From: Liopterus haemorrhoidalis | Taxonomy: Eukaryota; Arthropoda; Insecta; Coleoptera; Dytiscidae | Reading direction: 5' to 3' | NCBI GenBank assembly: GCA_963971575.1 | Contig: OZ020616.1 | Coordinates: 13,423,575 to 13,487,574, forward strand | Length of the DNA stretch: 64,000 bases | In this document: piece by piece, positions 23,216-33,930 of the stretch | Layout of the letters: each line of letters starts with the position of its first letter | How positions within the stretch are numbered: position 1 is the first letter of the stretch | Translations under genes and position numbers: made by a program | Notes under the pieces: generated by a model | Database searches by the model: none | Seen by the model: the letters and a program-made list of their open reading frames with translations, nothing else | Told to the model about the DNA's origin: nothing

Positions 23216-24209
23216 ATCAGTGTCTCACAAGATCCATTTTTATACTTAAAGAGATGTTATTGTACCAGATTTGCGTTAGTTTAAACATTTAGTCCACGAG
23301 ACTTTATATGCCAACTGATCGACAGGGAACATGTAAACAAAATTATATTTATTTCACACATTTCTATGTAAAGTTTATCGATGTATTTGAGTTTCTTATG
23401 CCAAACCTCAGACCAGTAACCAAGATGGGCGCAGGCCCTATGTAATCCACAACAGAATATGTCACCAACATTAGCCTACGAAGACCAAGGGAATTGCGGA
23501 CGAAAAACAAACAATAACCTCAATAAAATTACCGTTTAACTTATCTATAAAGGGATATACCACTTTTATTCATATAATGTATACTATTATAATGTATTTA
23601 TGTTAAAACACACTCCACAAACCATAAAAAAATTGTTTAGGTCGATCAAATATATACAAACACGTTAAGAAGGTTACCTCGGCAATAAGTAACAAATGGT
23701 CTTCGTGTATCGTGGTAAATATTCGGGAGGCAACGATTTTTTCTAGGAAAATATAAACAAACAATGTTGGAGACACACTTTAATGTAAACAACGGTGTTC
23801 ATCTTGGTTATTGGTCTGAGTACCCAACGTAGGTCCGTAGTTTTTCTTCGTTTGTTATATTGGAATATATTCAGATAAACGTGTGTTTGTTTTTGTATTT
23901 GGAAGCCTTTTATTGTAGTTTTGAGTAGAGAGATTGAAACAAGACAATAGTTTTTTTTCACCATCCGACCTAAGAGTTTCGCGAAATTTTTATGACTTTC
24001 TAGATTGAACCATACCCTTTTTCCGGCACGTGTCGGTCAAGTGAATCCTCCCCAAGAATACTTAGAATGTTAATGAGTCTAAAAATACACATAATAATAA
24101 TCCCCATTCACATACGAATAAGAATATTTCATTTATTAGAAAATGGGTACAAAACTTTTGGAATAGGAGGATTCCGATACCGAAGAGATACATAAAAAGT
24201 TATATACAA
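23216..24209. other. No gene recognised
   Basis: May include further decayed RT sequence near 23300-23480; not assignable by eye. Confidence 0.35.
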
Positions 24210-24465
24210 TGTGTTTAGGGTCTTCTTAGGGTCTTCCTAGGGTCTTCTTATTCTTTTTAATGGGTGCTGTTACAGGTCAAAAGAAAGCGAAAACCCTTAA
24301 AATACCTTAGTAAAAGTTTTATAATAAAAGAGATATTATTTTTTTAAGTTTTTATTTTTATGGAATCAAAAGAAAACGATAAGCACTGTTACAGCAGATG
24401 TTCGAAGTTATCACCTTGCTGTTGTATACAAAGTCTTGCTCGGCGTATCCATGAATCAGCGTATA

Positions 24466-25184
24466 CAGGCGGCCCTCGACTTTCGCACATAATTGGTTCC
24501 TGAAAGTGTGTGCGAATGTTGAATGTTTGAAAGTAGAGGGATATAAAAAAAAAACTTCAAAAATTGTATTTTAAAATATGTATGTATTTATTTATCAATA
24601 ATAAGAACATATTACATATTTAAAATATACGAGGTCTGTTCAAAAAGTATCGCGAATTTTGTGTTTTATCAAAAATTATTTATTTATTCATGAATATCTA
24701 TTTTGTCCCCTTCAAAGTAATCCCCACCGGATATTATACACTTGTGCCAACGTTTTTTCCAATCCTCGAAGCACTTGAAAAAATCATTTTTTGTGATCTT
24801 GTTCAGCTCCTCCTTCGATGCCGTCTTTATCTCCTCACTTGTAGCGTACCGTCGTCCTTTCATGGGCCTCTTCAGTTTCAAGAACAAGAAAAAGTCACAG
24901 GGGGCCAGATCTGGGGAATACGGTGACTGCGGCATTATTAGTGTGTTGTTTTTTAACAACACACTAATACTGTTGTGAGAGTTAATTGAATATCACCCTT
25001 TTTCTTCTTTTCTTGATACAGAGTTCTATAGCTCTATAATGATTCTGAGAATGAGTGATTGAGCGCGATGTATGAGTGAACGCAACACAACCTTTTACAA
25101 AAATCTTTAAAAATATATTTTTTAAAAATGTGCGAAATAGCGAATTGTGCGAAAGTAGAATGTGCGAAAGTCGAGGGCCGCCTG
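24466..25184. mobile_element. pogo/Tigger-like MITE inserted in the outer element
   Basis: TIR CAGGCGGCCCTCGACTTTCG at the left, its exact complement at the right (CGAAAGTCGAGGGCCGCCTG), flanked by TA at 24464-24465 and 25185-25186. No coding sequence of its own; a mariner fragment is inserted in it. Confidence 0.85.
24630..24967 (-). pseudogene. mariner transposase C-terminal fragment with TIR
   Basis: The end next to 24630 is a mariner TIR (CGAGGTCTGTTCAAAAAGTA) after a TA. The - strand frame, 24937 down to 24684, reads PYSPDLAPCDFFLFLKLKRP then MKGRRYATSEEIKTAS, and ends CIISGGDYFEGDKIDIHE: the third catalytic Asp block and the full C-terminus. Nothing upstream of 'MPQS' remains. The truncated side ends in a perfect hairpin (24938-24967). 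Confidence 0.8.
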
Positions 25185-25842
25185 TACTGCAAGGCCATGC
25201 CTTGTCGAATTTCCGCCGCTGCTGCACCCACCCGGTAACGTAGATTGAAAAACAAATGAAATTTCTTAGTTCGCAGGTTACTACAAGTTTTTTAACATTA
25301 ATTTACCGCTTCCCTATAAAATCTTAATAAATTAACATCTTTTATTATAAAACTTTTACTAAGGTGTTCTAAGGTTTTTCGCCTTCTTTTGACCTGTAGT
25401 ATCATCCATTAAAAAAGAAATAAGAAGACCGTAAACAACCTGTATATTACAAGGCATATTAAAGTAAGCATTAAATAGTTATTTGCTAGTTGAAATATAG
25501 TTCTCAATAAATTTTGTCAAATATCGGTTTGGAATTCGAACCATTTTAAGTTAAACAATTTTTAAGTGCGTCATTTTGAAAGTTAAATAAAGATATTATT
25601 CATTAGAATTTTATTTAAACCTAAACATTGAAACTTTATAAAACCGTAAGTCAGTAGTTAAAATAAGTTACTTTGTTTATGTTACTGTTAAAAATACCAT
25701 ATCAACAGGAAAACAAATATTTCTAACGTCACTGTTCCCACGAGTCAATGCCTGCAACTGGATTCACAAAGAAAAGATGAAATTCTATAAATGTATTCAG
25801 GAAACGTGCCCAGTTTATCTCACAAGAAAATCTAGAATTATT

Positions 25843-26094
25843 TTAGAAACAAAAGAAGATACTCTTGGTGGTTTCATCATCGTTATTGCTTTTATAATCC
25901 TTATAAGGTTTACAGACATGCAGGGGCAGATTTACCACATTTTTAACTAGATCTTCCCAAGGAAATCCAACTTTCATTCCTAGGATTGATTTAGCTCCCA
26001 CCGACCCCGACTTGCCCTTCATATTACGTCGAAGGCAGTTTCCAGTCAAACTGGCATTTTCCATCAGGATTAATAAATCGCAAGGTCCAAACCC
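25843..26094 (-). CDS. Exon-like open stretch, unrecognised
   Basis: The - strand frame, after a possible acceptor (CTTGTCCAG at ~26098-26090), reads GFGPCDLLILMENASLTGN then CLRRNMKGKSGSVGAKSILG, MKVGFPWEDLVKNVVNLPLH and VCKPYKDYKSNNDDETT to a stop at 25843. Composition looks more protein-like than neighbouring DNA, with several Cys and charged residues. I do not recognise it. It may be a last exon of a cellular gene, part of a transposon, or chance. Confidence 0.25.
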   Translation of the reverse strand, partial: GFGPCDLLILMENASLTGNCLRRNMKGKSGSVGAKSILGMKVGFPWEDLVKNVVNLPLHVCKPYKDYKSNNDDETTKSIFFCF

Positions 26095-26134
26095 TGGACA
26101 AGGTAGGAGTTTACCTGTACAATGCAGTGTTCAG

Positions 26135-27274
26135 TAGGGATGGGAAAAAACATCGATGTATCGAAAACATCGATGTTTTTACCATCGATGTTCAGACGGC
26201 GATATTATTGATAAAACATCGATGTCTACTACCGATGTCGTTGTTTATACTTTGAAATTAAGAAACTACCGCTAGAGGCGCTGGAATCTTAAAAATTTAA
26301 TTTTTATTAAAATTAGTACACAAAATATAAGCGCCATCTATTGTGATATAACAATACTAATAGTGTTAGTTCTTATTCTTCTTAGCAGTTAGCAGAATAA
26401 GAAAAAAATAAGAAGAAACTTATAATTTTTGCAAACAATGTGACCGACCAACGATGCCAACACACTTTTTTTCTTTTTGAGTCTTGTTGACACTTTCCCA
26501 TTTGTTATTCCTCCAATCCCTGAAATTACCGTATTGGGAAATATAATTGTAATTTATTTATTAATAAAACTATTATTAGGATTATTATATTGCAATGTTC
26601 GTGTAAAATTAATATTATAATTGCTATATTAGTGTTAGAAAAAAATATAATATGTACAGTCTATTCCAAACGATTAGGCAGAACTAACCGGAATTTTCAT
26701 TTTTGTAAGTTGTCATTAGCTATTTTTTTATATATTGAATATGACTTTTCCTAACCGAAATGATCAAAAGCTTCAATCAATTGGTAAAGGTAAATAGAAT
26801 TGAAAATCTATTATTTCAACTTATAAAAGTAAAAAAAAAAATGTGTATGACAGTATGTTATTTTTATGTTAAATTGTTAAATAATATAAAATTAAAATTA
26901 AGATTACTATATTAGTATTATAATAAAATGCAATATTTCATTTTAGAAATGTAAAAATGTTAATGTGAAATTAATTACTATTAAAAACGAATATTTCTAT
27001 TTAAAAATATAATAAATGCTTTTTGTGTATTATATGTTACTTTTTTTTCGTATTTTATCTATACATTATTAAATAAAACTTATATAAATTAATATTTTTT
27101 TTTTATATTAATAACACATCGATGTATCGGAAACATCGATGTTTTTCCTTCGATGTTTTTTCAACATCGATAGTAAGCGCCGATGTTAACATCGATGTTA
27201 AACATCGATGTTAAACATCGATGTTTTACCTTCGATGTTAAACATCGATGTTTTACCTTCGATGTACAACCCTA
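26135..27274. mobile_element. hAT-type MITE with CATCGATG arrays
   Basis: Ends TAGGGATGGGAAAAAACATC and, inverted, TAGGGTTGTACATCGAAGG. Both subterminal regions carry many copies of AACATCGATGTT, four or more at the left and about eight at the right. The middle is AT-rich and includes, from 26657, a diverged relative of the mariner-type MITE (CAGTCTATTCCAAACG). No coding sequence. Confidence 0.7.
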
Positions 27275-28091
27275 TAGGGATTTGCAGCTAAGCACCCTAC
27301 CATCTGGTGAGCGTTTCATGAACTTGTGTACATCATATAACATTTCGTTTTGTGTATTGGTTTTGTATGAAGTTTGTTTTTAAAGTTTTATTATAATCAT
27401 TAAAAATATATAATACATATTGTTGTGTGCCTATGTGCAATTCATTGAAAAGAAGAAACCCGGAAATATCGTTTCATTTGTTTCCACTAATATCAGACAC
27501 CGTATGGTTCGAAACAAAATTGGGAAAGCAAGAGGTTAGGAATCGTCGCGATGTTTAGATAAACAATTTAAAAATTGGAAAAAAAGTGAGCCCTTGTATC
27601 AAAGTTTGCTCATTACATTTTAATGATAGTGACTACAAAAAATATTTTCAATTTTGTATTTATTATCGCATATCTTGAAAATTCCTGTTATTGTGTGTGG
27701 GTTTGTAATGCACAAGTTTGTAGGCCTAACGCATAAATCTTTATGAACTCTCTGTTTTTTTCAGTGACTCCACACAATATTATATGCCCAGCATTGTAGA
27801 TTTCTACCCCTTGGTAAACAACACGGGAATTATTATTTCCCCCAATATAGTTAAAATAATCGACAATGGAAAACCGCCATAACTTAAAACCAGATCACAA
27901 AATGTAGTATTTTAGATGTTTACAAGTAATGTCACTTCACAAAATCAGAAAATCCCAAACAATTATTTATTTTTTGTCGTTTTTTGATACACTTTTCGCT
28001 ATTATTTACTAGTAAATGTCAAGTGGTATCTGATTTAGAATGGTTTCAAAAAAATCCGCGTGGCGCTACGATCTTAAAATTTTTCCCCTAT
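27275..28091 (+). mobile_element. THAP-domain DNA element, copy 1
   Basis: Begins TATAGGGATTTGCAGCTAAG and ends ATTTTTCCCCTAT; short imperfect inverted ends ATAGGG(G)A. Copy 2 at 37808-38623 is nearly identical over its whole length, which sets the borders. It contains a THAP reading at 27415-27660: YCCVPMCNSLKRRNPEISFH then LFPLISDTVWFETKLGKQEV, a stop, and KIGKKVSPCIKVCSLHFNDS. The Cys pair, His, Pro, Trp and C-x2-HF fit a THAP zinc finger, broken by one TAG. No transposase domain was recognised in the rest. Confidence 0.7.
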
Positions 28092-28276
28092 TGTTCAGCC
28101 ATGGGCAGCTCTACGTAGCCTTTTCACGGGTACGCCGTGCGACGGACGTTACGGTGAAGGGCATAACCAATGGGAGTACTAATGGGAAACTCCTAGAGCA
28201 GTCTGAATCTTTTTTTACAAAAAATGTAGTTTGTAAAAAAGTTTTTTGGTTGGCACAACCAATTAAAACAACTTAA
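28092..28276 (+). pseudogene. Helitron/Pif1-type helicase C-terminal fragment
   Basis: The frame reads LFSHGQLYVAFSRVRRATDV then TVKGITNGSTNGKLLEQSES and ends QPIKTT with a stop at 28274-28276. 'FSHGQLYVA.SRVR' is motif VI of the Pif1-like helicase of Helitrons (and of PIF1 itself). The upstream part is missing because the THAP element abuts it at 28091. A CTRR-type Helitron end was not identified downstream. Confidence 0.75.
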
Positions 28277-28689
28277 TTTTTTTCAAATTATTATTATCAT
28301 CATTTTTTTCCTGTAATTATTAAATATGAGTAACCTAAGTTGTTGTTTAACATGAGCAGTAGCTCCATATGAATTTCTGTTTCTACAATCTATGACGAAG
28401 ATGGCTTAAATATTTGCTACCCTTTATAATTGTTTTACAGATGTTTATAGTTTCTTTTTTAATCAGTTTATTTCCTTTGCCTAACTGGGCATTTACTTGA
28501 CAATTTATTATATTTAGAAAGAAAGTTAGTTATTGGACACAACAATGGCTGATGGCGGCGCTGTGATCGCTGTGAAACAGCTGATCGAAACGAGTAATGT
28601 GAAAGTTGTCCTCATTTGTTTACATGTTAAATCTTCGATTTACAATGAATAATTAACAGTTATCGTTTTAATTTTTCAAGTGCAACATC

Positions 28690-29010
28690 TTCTAAGTGTG
28701 TAGTTGATGGAGAGGACTTGTTAAACGCCGGTCGTATAATATTATACGTAATTTCGGAAAAAAAAAAAAATGATGAGCATGTCGACATATGTGGGTTATG
28801 TTTACAAACAAGCAGTCTAAAAACACCACCTCAAAAAGTCACTGCAAAATGAAAACTGCAAGATAAACCGCAACCTTTGTTAGAAACTCCCTGCCTAAAA
28901 AAATTAATCAAAAACGAAAGCAAACACTTCAGTGAAGCTGTATCAGAATATCTACGTACAATATTTGAGACCGCATGCCCTAATCCTGTGTTGAAGTTAC
29001 ACGGGTAGAT
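28690..29010 (+). pseudogene. Transposon-like coding relic of unknown family
   Basis: A readable frame gives SSKCVVDGEDLLNAGRIILY, NDEHVDICGLCLQTSSLKTP then, after a TGA, KLQDKPQPLLETPCLKKLIK and SKHFSEAVSEYLRTIFETAC. 'VDGE.L.NAG.I' and 'ICGLCLQTS.L...P' are familiar from multi-copy insect transposon-derived proteins, but I cannot name the family. Another Met-start reading (MADGGAVIAVKQLIETSNVK) lies just upstream at ~28544. Confidence 0.35.
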
Positions 29011-29365
29011 ATTTATTTATGCTCGAGAAGGATTTTTATAATTGAGTACTACTTATTTGCTGAATATTTTTAATAAATACTAGTTTGTTAAATATTAATA
29101 ACTTAACAATATTGATGTAATCTGTAGCTTTTAAATGCTTTGAGCACGCTCTCACTCTTCTTCCCGTATATATAGCATTCTTCCATGCCTTTTTACCTAT
29201 TTATCTCTTCCACAACACCAAATATATTTATTATTTTCACAAATTGTTTTTCATTTGGAAAAAATGGAAGAGAATGTTTCTCTCACTTCTTTTCCTAGAG
29301 TGACAACTAAATACACAGCAGTTTGTGTTAGGACAACTCATTATAACACAAAATAATATAAAAAA

Positions 29366-30460
29366 TTGATGTGAAGTGTGAATTTTCACACATTACAGGG
29401 TTTCACAGGTATATAATAAGTGAAGGCGGCATGCTGAGTGTGTAGGACCAATTTTGCTTTGTAGTAACCACGGCAAAATGAACGATATTTTTAAAATAAT
29501 TTATCGTCTGTTAATCTCAGAGCTTTAAAAACAAATTTTATGTTAAAATATTTTTTTGTTAATTTTAATTCGAATACCTAATATAATTATTTAGGTTTCT
29601 AAATAAGTGCAGTATTTTTTTTATATAACAAGGTTCATTAAGATTTTGAAAATTGGGCCTATGGCTTTCATTGGTTGTCTTAAATCATACGCTCCGCCCC
29701 TCTGGCTTCGTATAAATGACACAGAATGAAAATATAATTCCAATTGGTTATTAAATTTACGCTCTTGAAAATTAAATTCAAAATGTGCTAAAATATAACT
29801 AGAATTTTAACAAATTAATTTAAACATAATAAATATAATATAATAAAACATAAAAAAAAAACAAAAAATAAAATTGACTCCACAAGCCAGGAACGAACCT
29901 GTGTAGTGAATAACGATCCTGTGTGGTTGTCGAGCAACTGAGCCACTAGACCACCAAACGCTTATCAACTTAGTGTGTTATAAGAGTATAACATGTATGC
30001 ATCGTCAACAAAAAAACACAAAAAATGCGTTATTTTCCGAAAACATAATCTGATCAAAAATTCCTGTTGTACTATTCCGGTTCACACTATTATACATTAC
30101 TTAGAATTTTTTCACAGTTTTAGTTTAAACCATCTGGGCTACAGGTGTGGGACAAAAATTTTTTTGCACAATTTTGGCAAAAATCGCCTCAAAATAATTT
30201 ATTTTGCAAAAATTAAATTTTGATCGTTAATCCACGTACTAAGGGCTTTCATTTGATACCCTTACATTTAGGGGGATATGTTTTTTAGATGTTTTAGTAT
30301 TTTTCCTATGTGCGGGTCAAAAAGTTGTACAAGCATGCCAATTTTCAACACTCTAGGTTTAGCCGTTTGGCTACAATTTTTACCGAACAGACAGACAGAC
30401 AGACAGACGACAAAATGACGGTATAAGGGTTTTTTGGTCATACCTACAAAACCCTAAAAA
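29366..30460 (+). mobile_element. R repeat, copy R7
   Basis: ~1095 bp with both conserved ends; AAAAAATTGATGTGAAGTGT at the left, ACAAAACCCTAAAAA at the right. It lacks ~60 bp upstream of 'GGGGGATATG' relative to the others. tRNA-like cassette on the - strand. Confidence 0.8.
29878..29967 (-). other. tRNA-like cassette in R7
   Basis: On the - strand TGGTCTAGTGGCTCAG is a perfect A-box match, and CAGGTTCGTTCCTGG is a B box with one change and a closed T-arm. TTTTATTTTTTGTTTTTT follows. Confidence 0.55.
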
Positions 30461-31557
30461 GAATAATATTTGTTATCAAAAGTTAATGTTACAAACAAAC
30501 TGCAACATTAAAGTTTAAACGCGATACAAACAACACGAAGTAGCCACTGTTGACAATAAACAGTTACTCGTTCTACTAGTTCAAATTCTGTCCGCTTGGT
30601 GTCACTTCATAGGGATGTTGAGCACAATATGACTTTTCAATAAACGCCACCACTGTTCTAATATTGTACCGAGAGTTTCTTTTCAATTTGGTGATTACGT
30701 TTGCCTCGTCATATGACAGGCTTTTTTCCTAGTTTACTATAAAACAGACCATATTGTTAAAATAAATAACCTAGTTTACCTACGTAAACGACCAGCTGTT
30801 GTTAAAAATATCTTTTCAACACAATTCTTTCAATAACACCTTGATATACTTCATTAAATATTACCGATGTAAACTATCTCTCAAGTTAGGTAATTTATTT
30901 CAAACTCTGTAAGTTATCTGTTAAAAACTAAACTTATTTGTCTGCAGTAAACGGTCCACAACAGTGACCTTATATTTACATATAACACCTTTAAGTAATT
31001 AAGGTTTATGGTAAACTACCTTCTCTTCTTAAACGCTATTAACCAAAATCTTAAAATAGTCAAAAGACGAAAATGCAACAAAAATTCTAATTCTAAAAAT
31101 AAATTTTTAACTCAAAAAACAAGCACTTCTAGTCTTAATTATACGCCAAAATCTTAAAAAAAAATTAATCTGTAAACAAAGAAAAAAACAGCAAAGAAAA
31201 TCAAAACACAAAACTATTTCTAAAAAACTAAACAGCCGATTCTTAAAAAAAAAAAAAACAGGCGCTTACAGTCCTACATATTCGCCAAAAATTTAACTTT
31301 TTAAAAACATGCTCACCAGTAAGAATGAAAAGAATGGAATGAAACGGTATACCGAATATTTCCGTTACTACAAAAAAGAAACCGGTAAACTTTAAATCAA
31401 AACAATCAAGAAATGTAAAAAAGCACAAAAGAAAATCAAAAGAAATAATTGATAAGGAAAGAACACAAACAACAATCCAACAATAGATGCAGTGGTGTAG
31501 CTAGAAATTTATGGATACTGGTGCTTGCGCATGATTTTAAATCGGATCCAGTACTTA
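30461..31557. other. No gene recognised
   Basis: A-rich tracts near 31140-31260 and no convincing frames. Confidence 0.4.
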
Positions 31558-31559
31558 TA

Positions 31560-32160
31560 CCCTTTTCACACTAGATCTTTAAGATCGGATGTTTAAGTGA
31601 ATGTATCTTTAAACGCTAATGTGAAACCGTACGGCCTCGTCTAAACACGACCGTTGTTTAAGACAGAGATCTGCGTCTTAAACTTCGTACGCATTGCCAA
31701 CTTAATTTCTATTATAAAAAAATACTTCTTAACTTTGTGCTGTCAACATTTCATATTATCATAAACAAGAATACTGTATTATATCGACGTTATAAGAAGT
31801 TTATACTTATTGTTATAATAAATTTATTTATTTTAATAATGTGTTTAATAAAATTCAGAGCTACAATAATTGAGATAAAATGTATCGACTTACATGTTAA
31901 TACAGGTGTAATATATTCTTTATTGTAGTGTCTTCTTTATTGTAGAATGAAATGAAAAATCCTTATTTGTTTATAATAATTCAAAATGTGCGTCTGCGCA
32001 GACAGTTCAAAACTGGTAATTTCATGACGGTAACTTACGGACAAAATTACTGTAGCTGATGACAGCACCAGAGATTTAAACATCAAGTGTGAAAGCATAC
32101 CGATCTTAAACATCGGTGAACTTTAAGTTCAATCGTCTTAAAGATCTAGTGTGAAAAGGG
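31560..32160. mobile_element. TA-flanked MITE
   Basis: CCCTTTTCACACTAGATCTT at the left and its exact complement at the right, continuing to TTAAGA; TA at 31558-31559 and 32161-32162. 601 bp, internal GATCTTAAACATCGG-type repeats in both orientations, no coding capacity. Confidence 0.85.
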
Positions 32161-32200
32161 TATTACTCTCTGTAAAGGGTATGAGTAACGCGCTCTAGTT

Positions 32201-32377
32201 CAGTGTTTCTCAACAGGTGTTCTGCGGGTCAGTTCTTGGTGGTCCGCGCACACAAATTTCATTAGTATTAATAATGGGCCTTTACGCAAAAAAAATGTTT
32301 TTCTTGACGTTGGTGTTCCGCGGTTAGTGTGGAATTCTGAAAGTGGTCCGCAACTCTCGAAGGTTTGAGAAAGACTG
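32201..32377. mobile_element. Small hAT MITE (177 bp)
   Basis: Ends CAGTGTTTCTCAAC and, inverted, CAGTCTTTCTCAAACC. Flanked by exact 8-bp CTCTAGTT at 32193-32200 and 32378-32385. Confidence 0.85.
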
Positions 32378-32385
32378 CTCTAGTT

Positions 32386-33110
32386 TAGCGTTTCCCAACC
32401 TTTTTTCATGGTGGACCGGTAAGCGGCCTAGAAAAAATTCGCGGACCAGCAAGTTTAGAAAGTAATGTGTATCGCAAAAGTTTTATATTTTTTATTGCAC
32501 TGATTATAAACACAAAATAACAACAAATAAAAAATCACATATAATTATACTCTATCTCCGAAAGACTGATAGTAATAAAATTTATTATTTGTAAAAAGTT
32601 ATTGTATTATCACACAGAAGCGGTAAAACAAAAGCGACAAATTATGAATAGTTCGAAACGAAATATTGTTAAAAACAACCGAGTGTGCCGCACATATTGT
32701 ATGGGAATACGAACTAGGGTTAAACAACAATAGAACACAATAGATCATAAAAGTTTTGACCATAAAATTTTGAGAAAAAATATGGTCACAAGGGTGTGTT
32801 TAATGATATGATAAATATGGTCACAGGCGTGCGTTAAATAAAATGATAAATAGTAATATAAATAGTAAGTAAAAATGTGCACGCCACTGGTAACTGCCTG
32901 ACAATATGAAATATTACTATCAGTCTTTCAGAGATAGAGTATAGTGAAAAAAGAAACAAATTATTACTTAAATAATTAACATATTAAGGATCGAAATTTT
33001 CATCTCAAAATTAAGTGGGTTATAACTTATTAGGCCAATAGTTGCATAGTAAAAAAAAAATCTCGCGGACCGGAAAAAATATCTCACGGACCGGCGGTTG
33101 GGAAACACTG
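32386..33110. mobile_element. hAT MITE (725 bp), back-to-back with the previous one
   Basis: Ends TAGCGTTTCCCAACC and, inverted, CAGTGTTTCCCAACCGCCGG, with 'GGACCGG' motifs inside both. Flanked by exact CTCTAGTT at 32378-32385 and 33111-33118. Confidence 0.88.
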
Positions 33111-33428
33111 CTCTAGTTGACAGCGAGTCAACTAGAGTTATCAACATCAAGAGACGCGGGAACGCGAGATTTCAGGGAGTCGGGGTCGGACGGTGAAGAG
33201 CAAAAGATGAGACTGTAAAGTGTTAGAGCAGCGTTTCTCAAATTTTTTAAAATTTCCGGCGTGGCGGACCCTTTAAAAATTGTTCGAGAGCTCGCGGACC
33301 CCTATTAAAAAAAAAAAAGGAAAAGTACAGTGAATAAAACATTTATTTTACAAACAATTATGTATTCAGAATATTACATACAATATTACATGCTGTGTAA
33401 TCGTTAAATAACAAATAACAATTTTAAT

Positions 33429-33930
33429 GGGATGGATGCATTCGCTTTGCCTGAACTAATTCTTCTATGTTTGGCTTTGTTTTGGCCAGTGCAACTCTCA
33501 TGTCATTTGTCGTGCATAATCTATTTCGAGATTTTGTCTTGATACTAAGTAGTGTAGAAAAAGCCGACTCTCACTCATAGGTGGTTGCAAATGGAATGAG
33601 GACTCTTAAGCCTGTAATACATGATGCGATTTCTCGTTTTGAATCTCGTACGATTTATCGTACAAGAATTATTGTATCGTGTACTACAGGATTTTCGTAC
33701 GAGATCTTGTACGATATTGAAAACCATCCAATATTTATGCTCCAGACCTAAAATATTGTATAGAAATGAACAGATATCGACGCAGTAGATTATTGCGCAT
33801 AGTCACGTGACCGATACCGTTAGGAATAATTATCGTACGATAAATCGTACGAGATTCAAAACGAGAAATCGCATCATGTATTACAGGCTTTAGAGCCATA
33901 TTTGCAACATCAGGATAGGACTGTGCAGTT
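33429..33930 (-). pseudogene. hAT transposase dimerisation-domain relic
   Basis: Reading leftward: YPDVANMALK before the inner MITE, then LIPFATTYE, a stop, ESAFSTLLSIKTKSRNRLCT, TNDMRVALAKTKPNIEELVQ and AKRMHPSH with stop. This is the hAT C-terminal domain ('LLPF.TTYLCE.AFS.L..IKTK.RNRL...DLR.AL') of the FAM200/ZBED5-like group. The stop falls where Leu-Cys is expected. Catalytic parts are absent. Confidence 0.85.
33609..33889. mobile_element. Palindromic MITE with TTA duplication
   Basis: 281 bp, arms of ~57 bp that are almost perfect inverted repeats starting AGCCTGTAATACATGATGCG. TTA at 33606-33608 and 33890-33892. The 3-bp TTA duplication suggests PIF/Harbinger. It lies inside the hAT reading frame. 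Confidence 0.88.

Larger units (their letters stand above)
24211..25438 (-). mobile_element. Outer mariner-superfamily element with ~110-bp TIRs, nested
   Basis: Left arm (GGGTCTTCTTATTC, then AGGTCAAAAGAAAGCGAAAA, TTAGTAAAAGTTTTATAATA) is repeated inverted at 25318-25438. On the - strand the interior encodes a C-terminal scrap: FNLRYRVGAAAAEIRQGMAL at ~25250-25190, resuming after the inner insertion as ADSWIRRARLCIQQQGDNFE then HLL and a stop at ~24400. That ending (C....GG.FEHLL) is common in insect mariner-superfamily transposases. The N-terminal and catalytic parts are deleted. Confidence 0.65.

Noticed and set aside
27183..27383. Frame with VKHRCFTFDVKHRCFTFDV
   Set aside because: Translation of the CATCGATG palindrome array of the hAT MITE.
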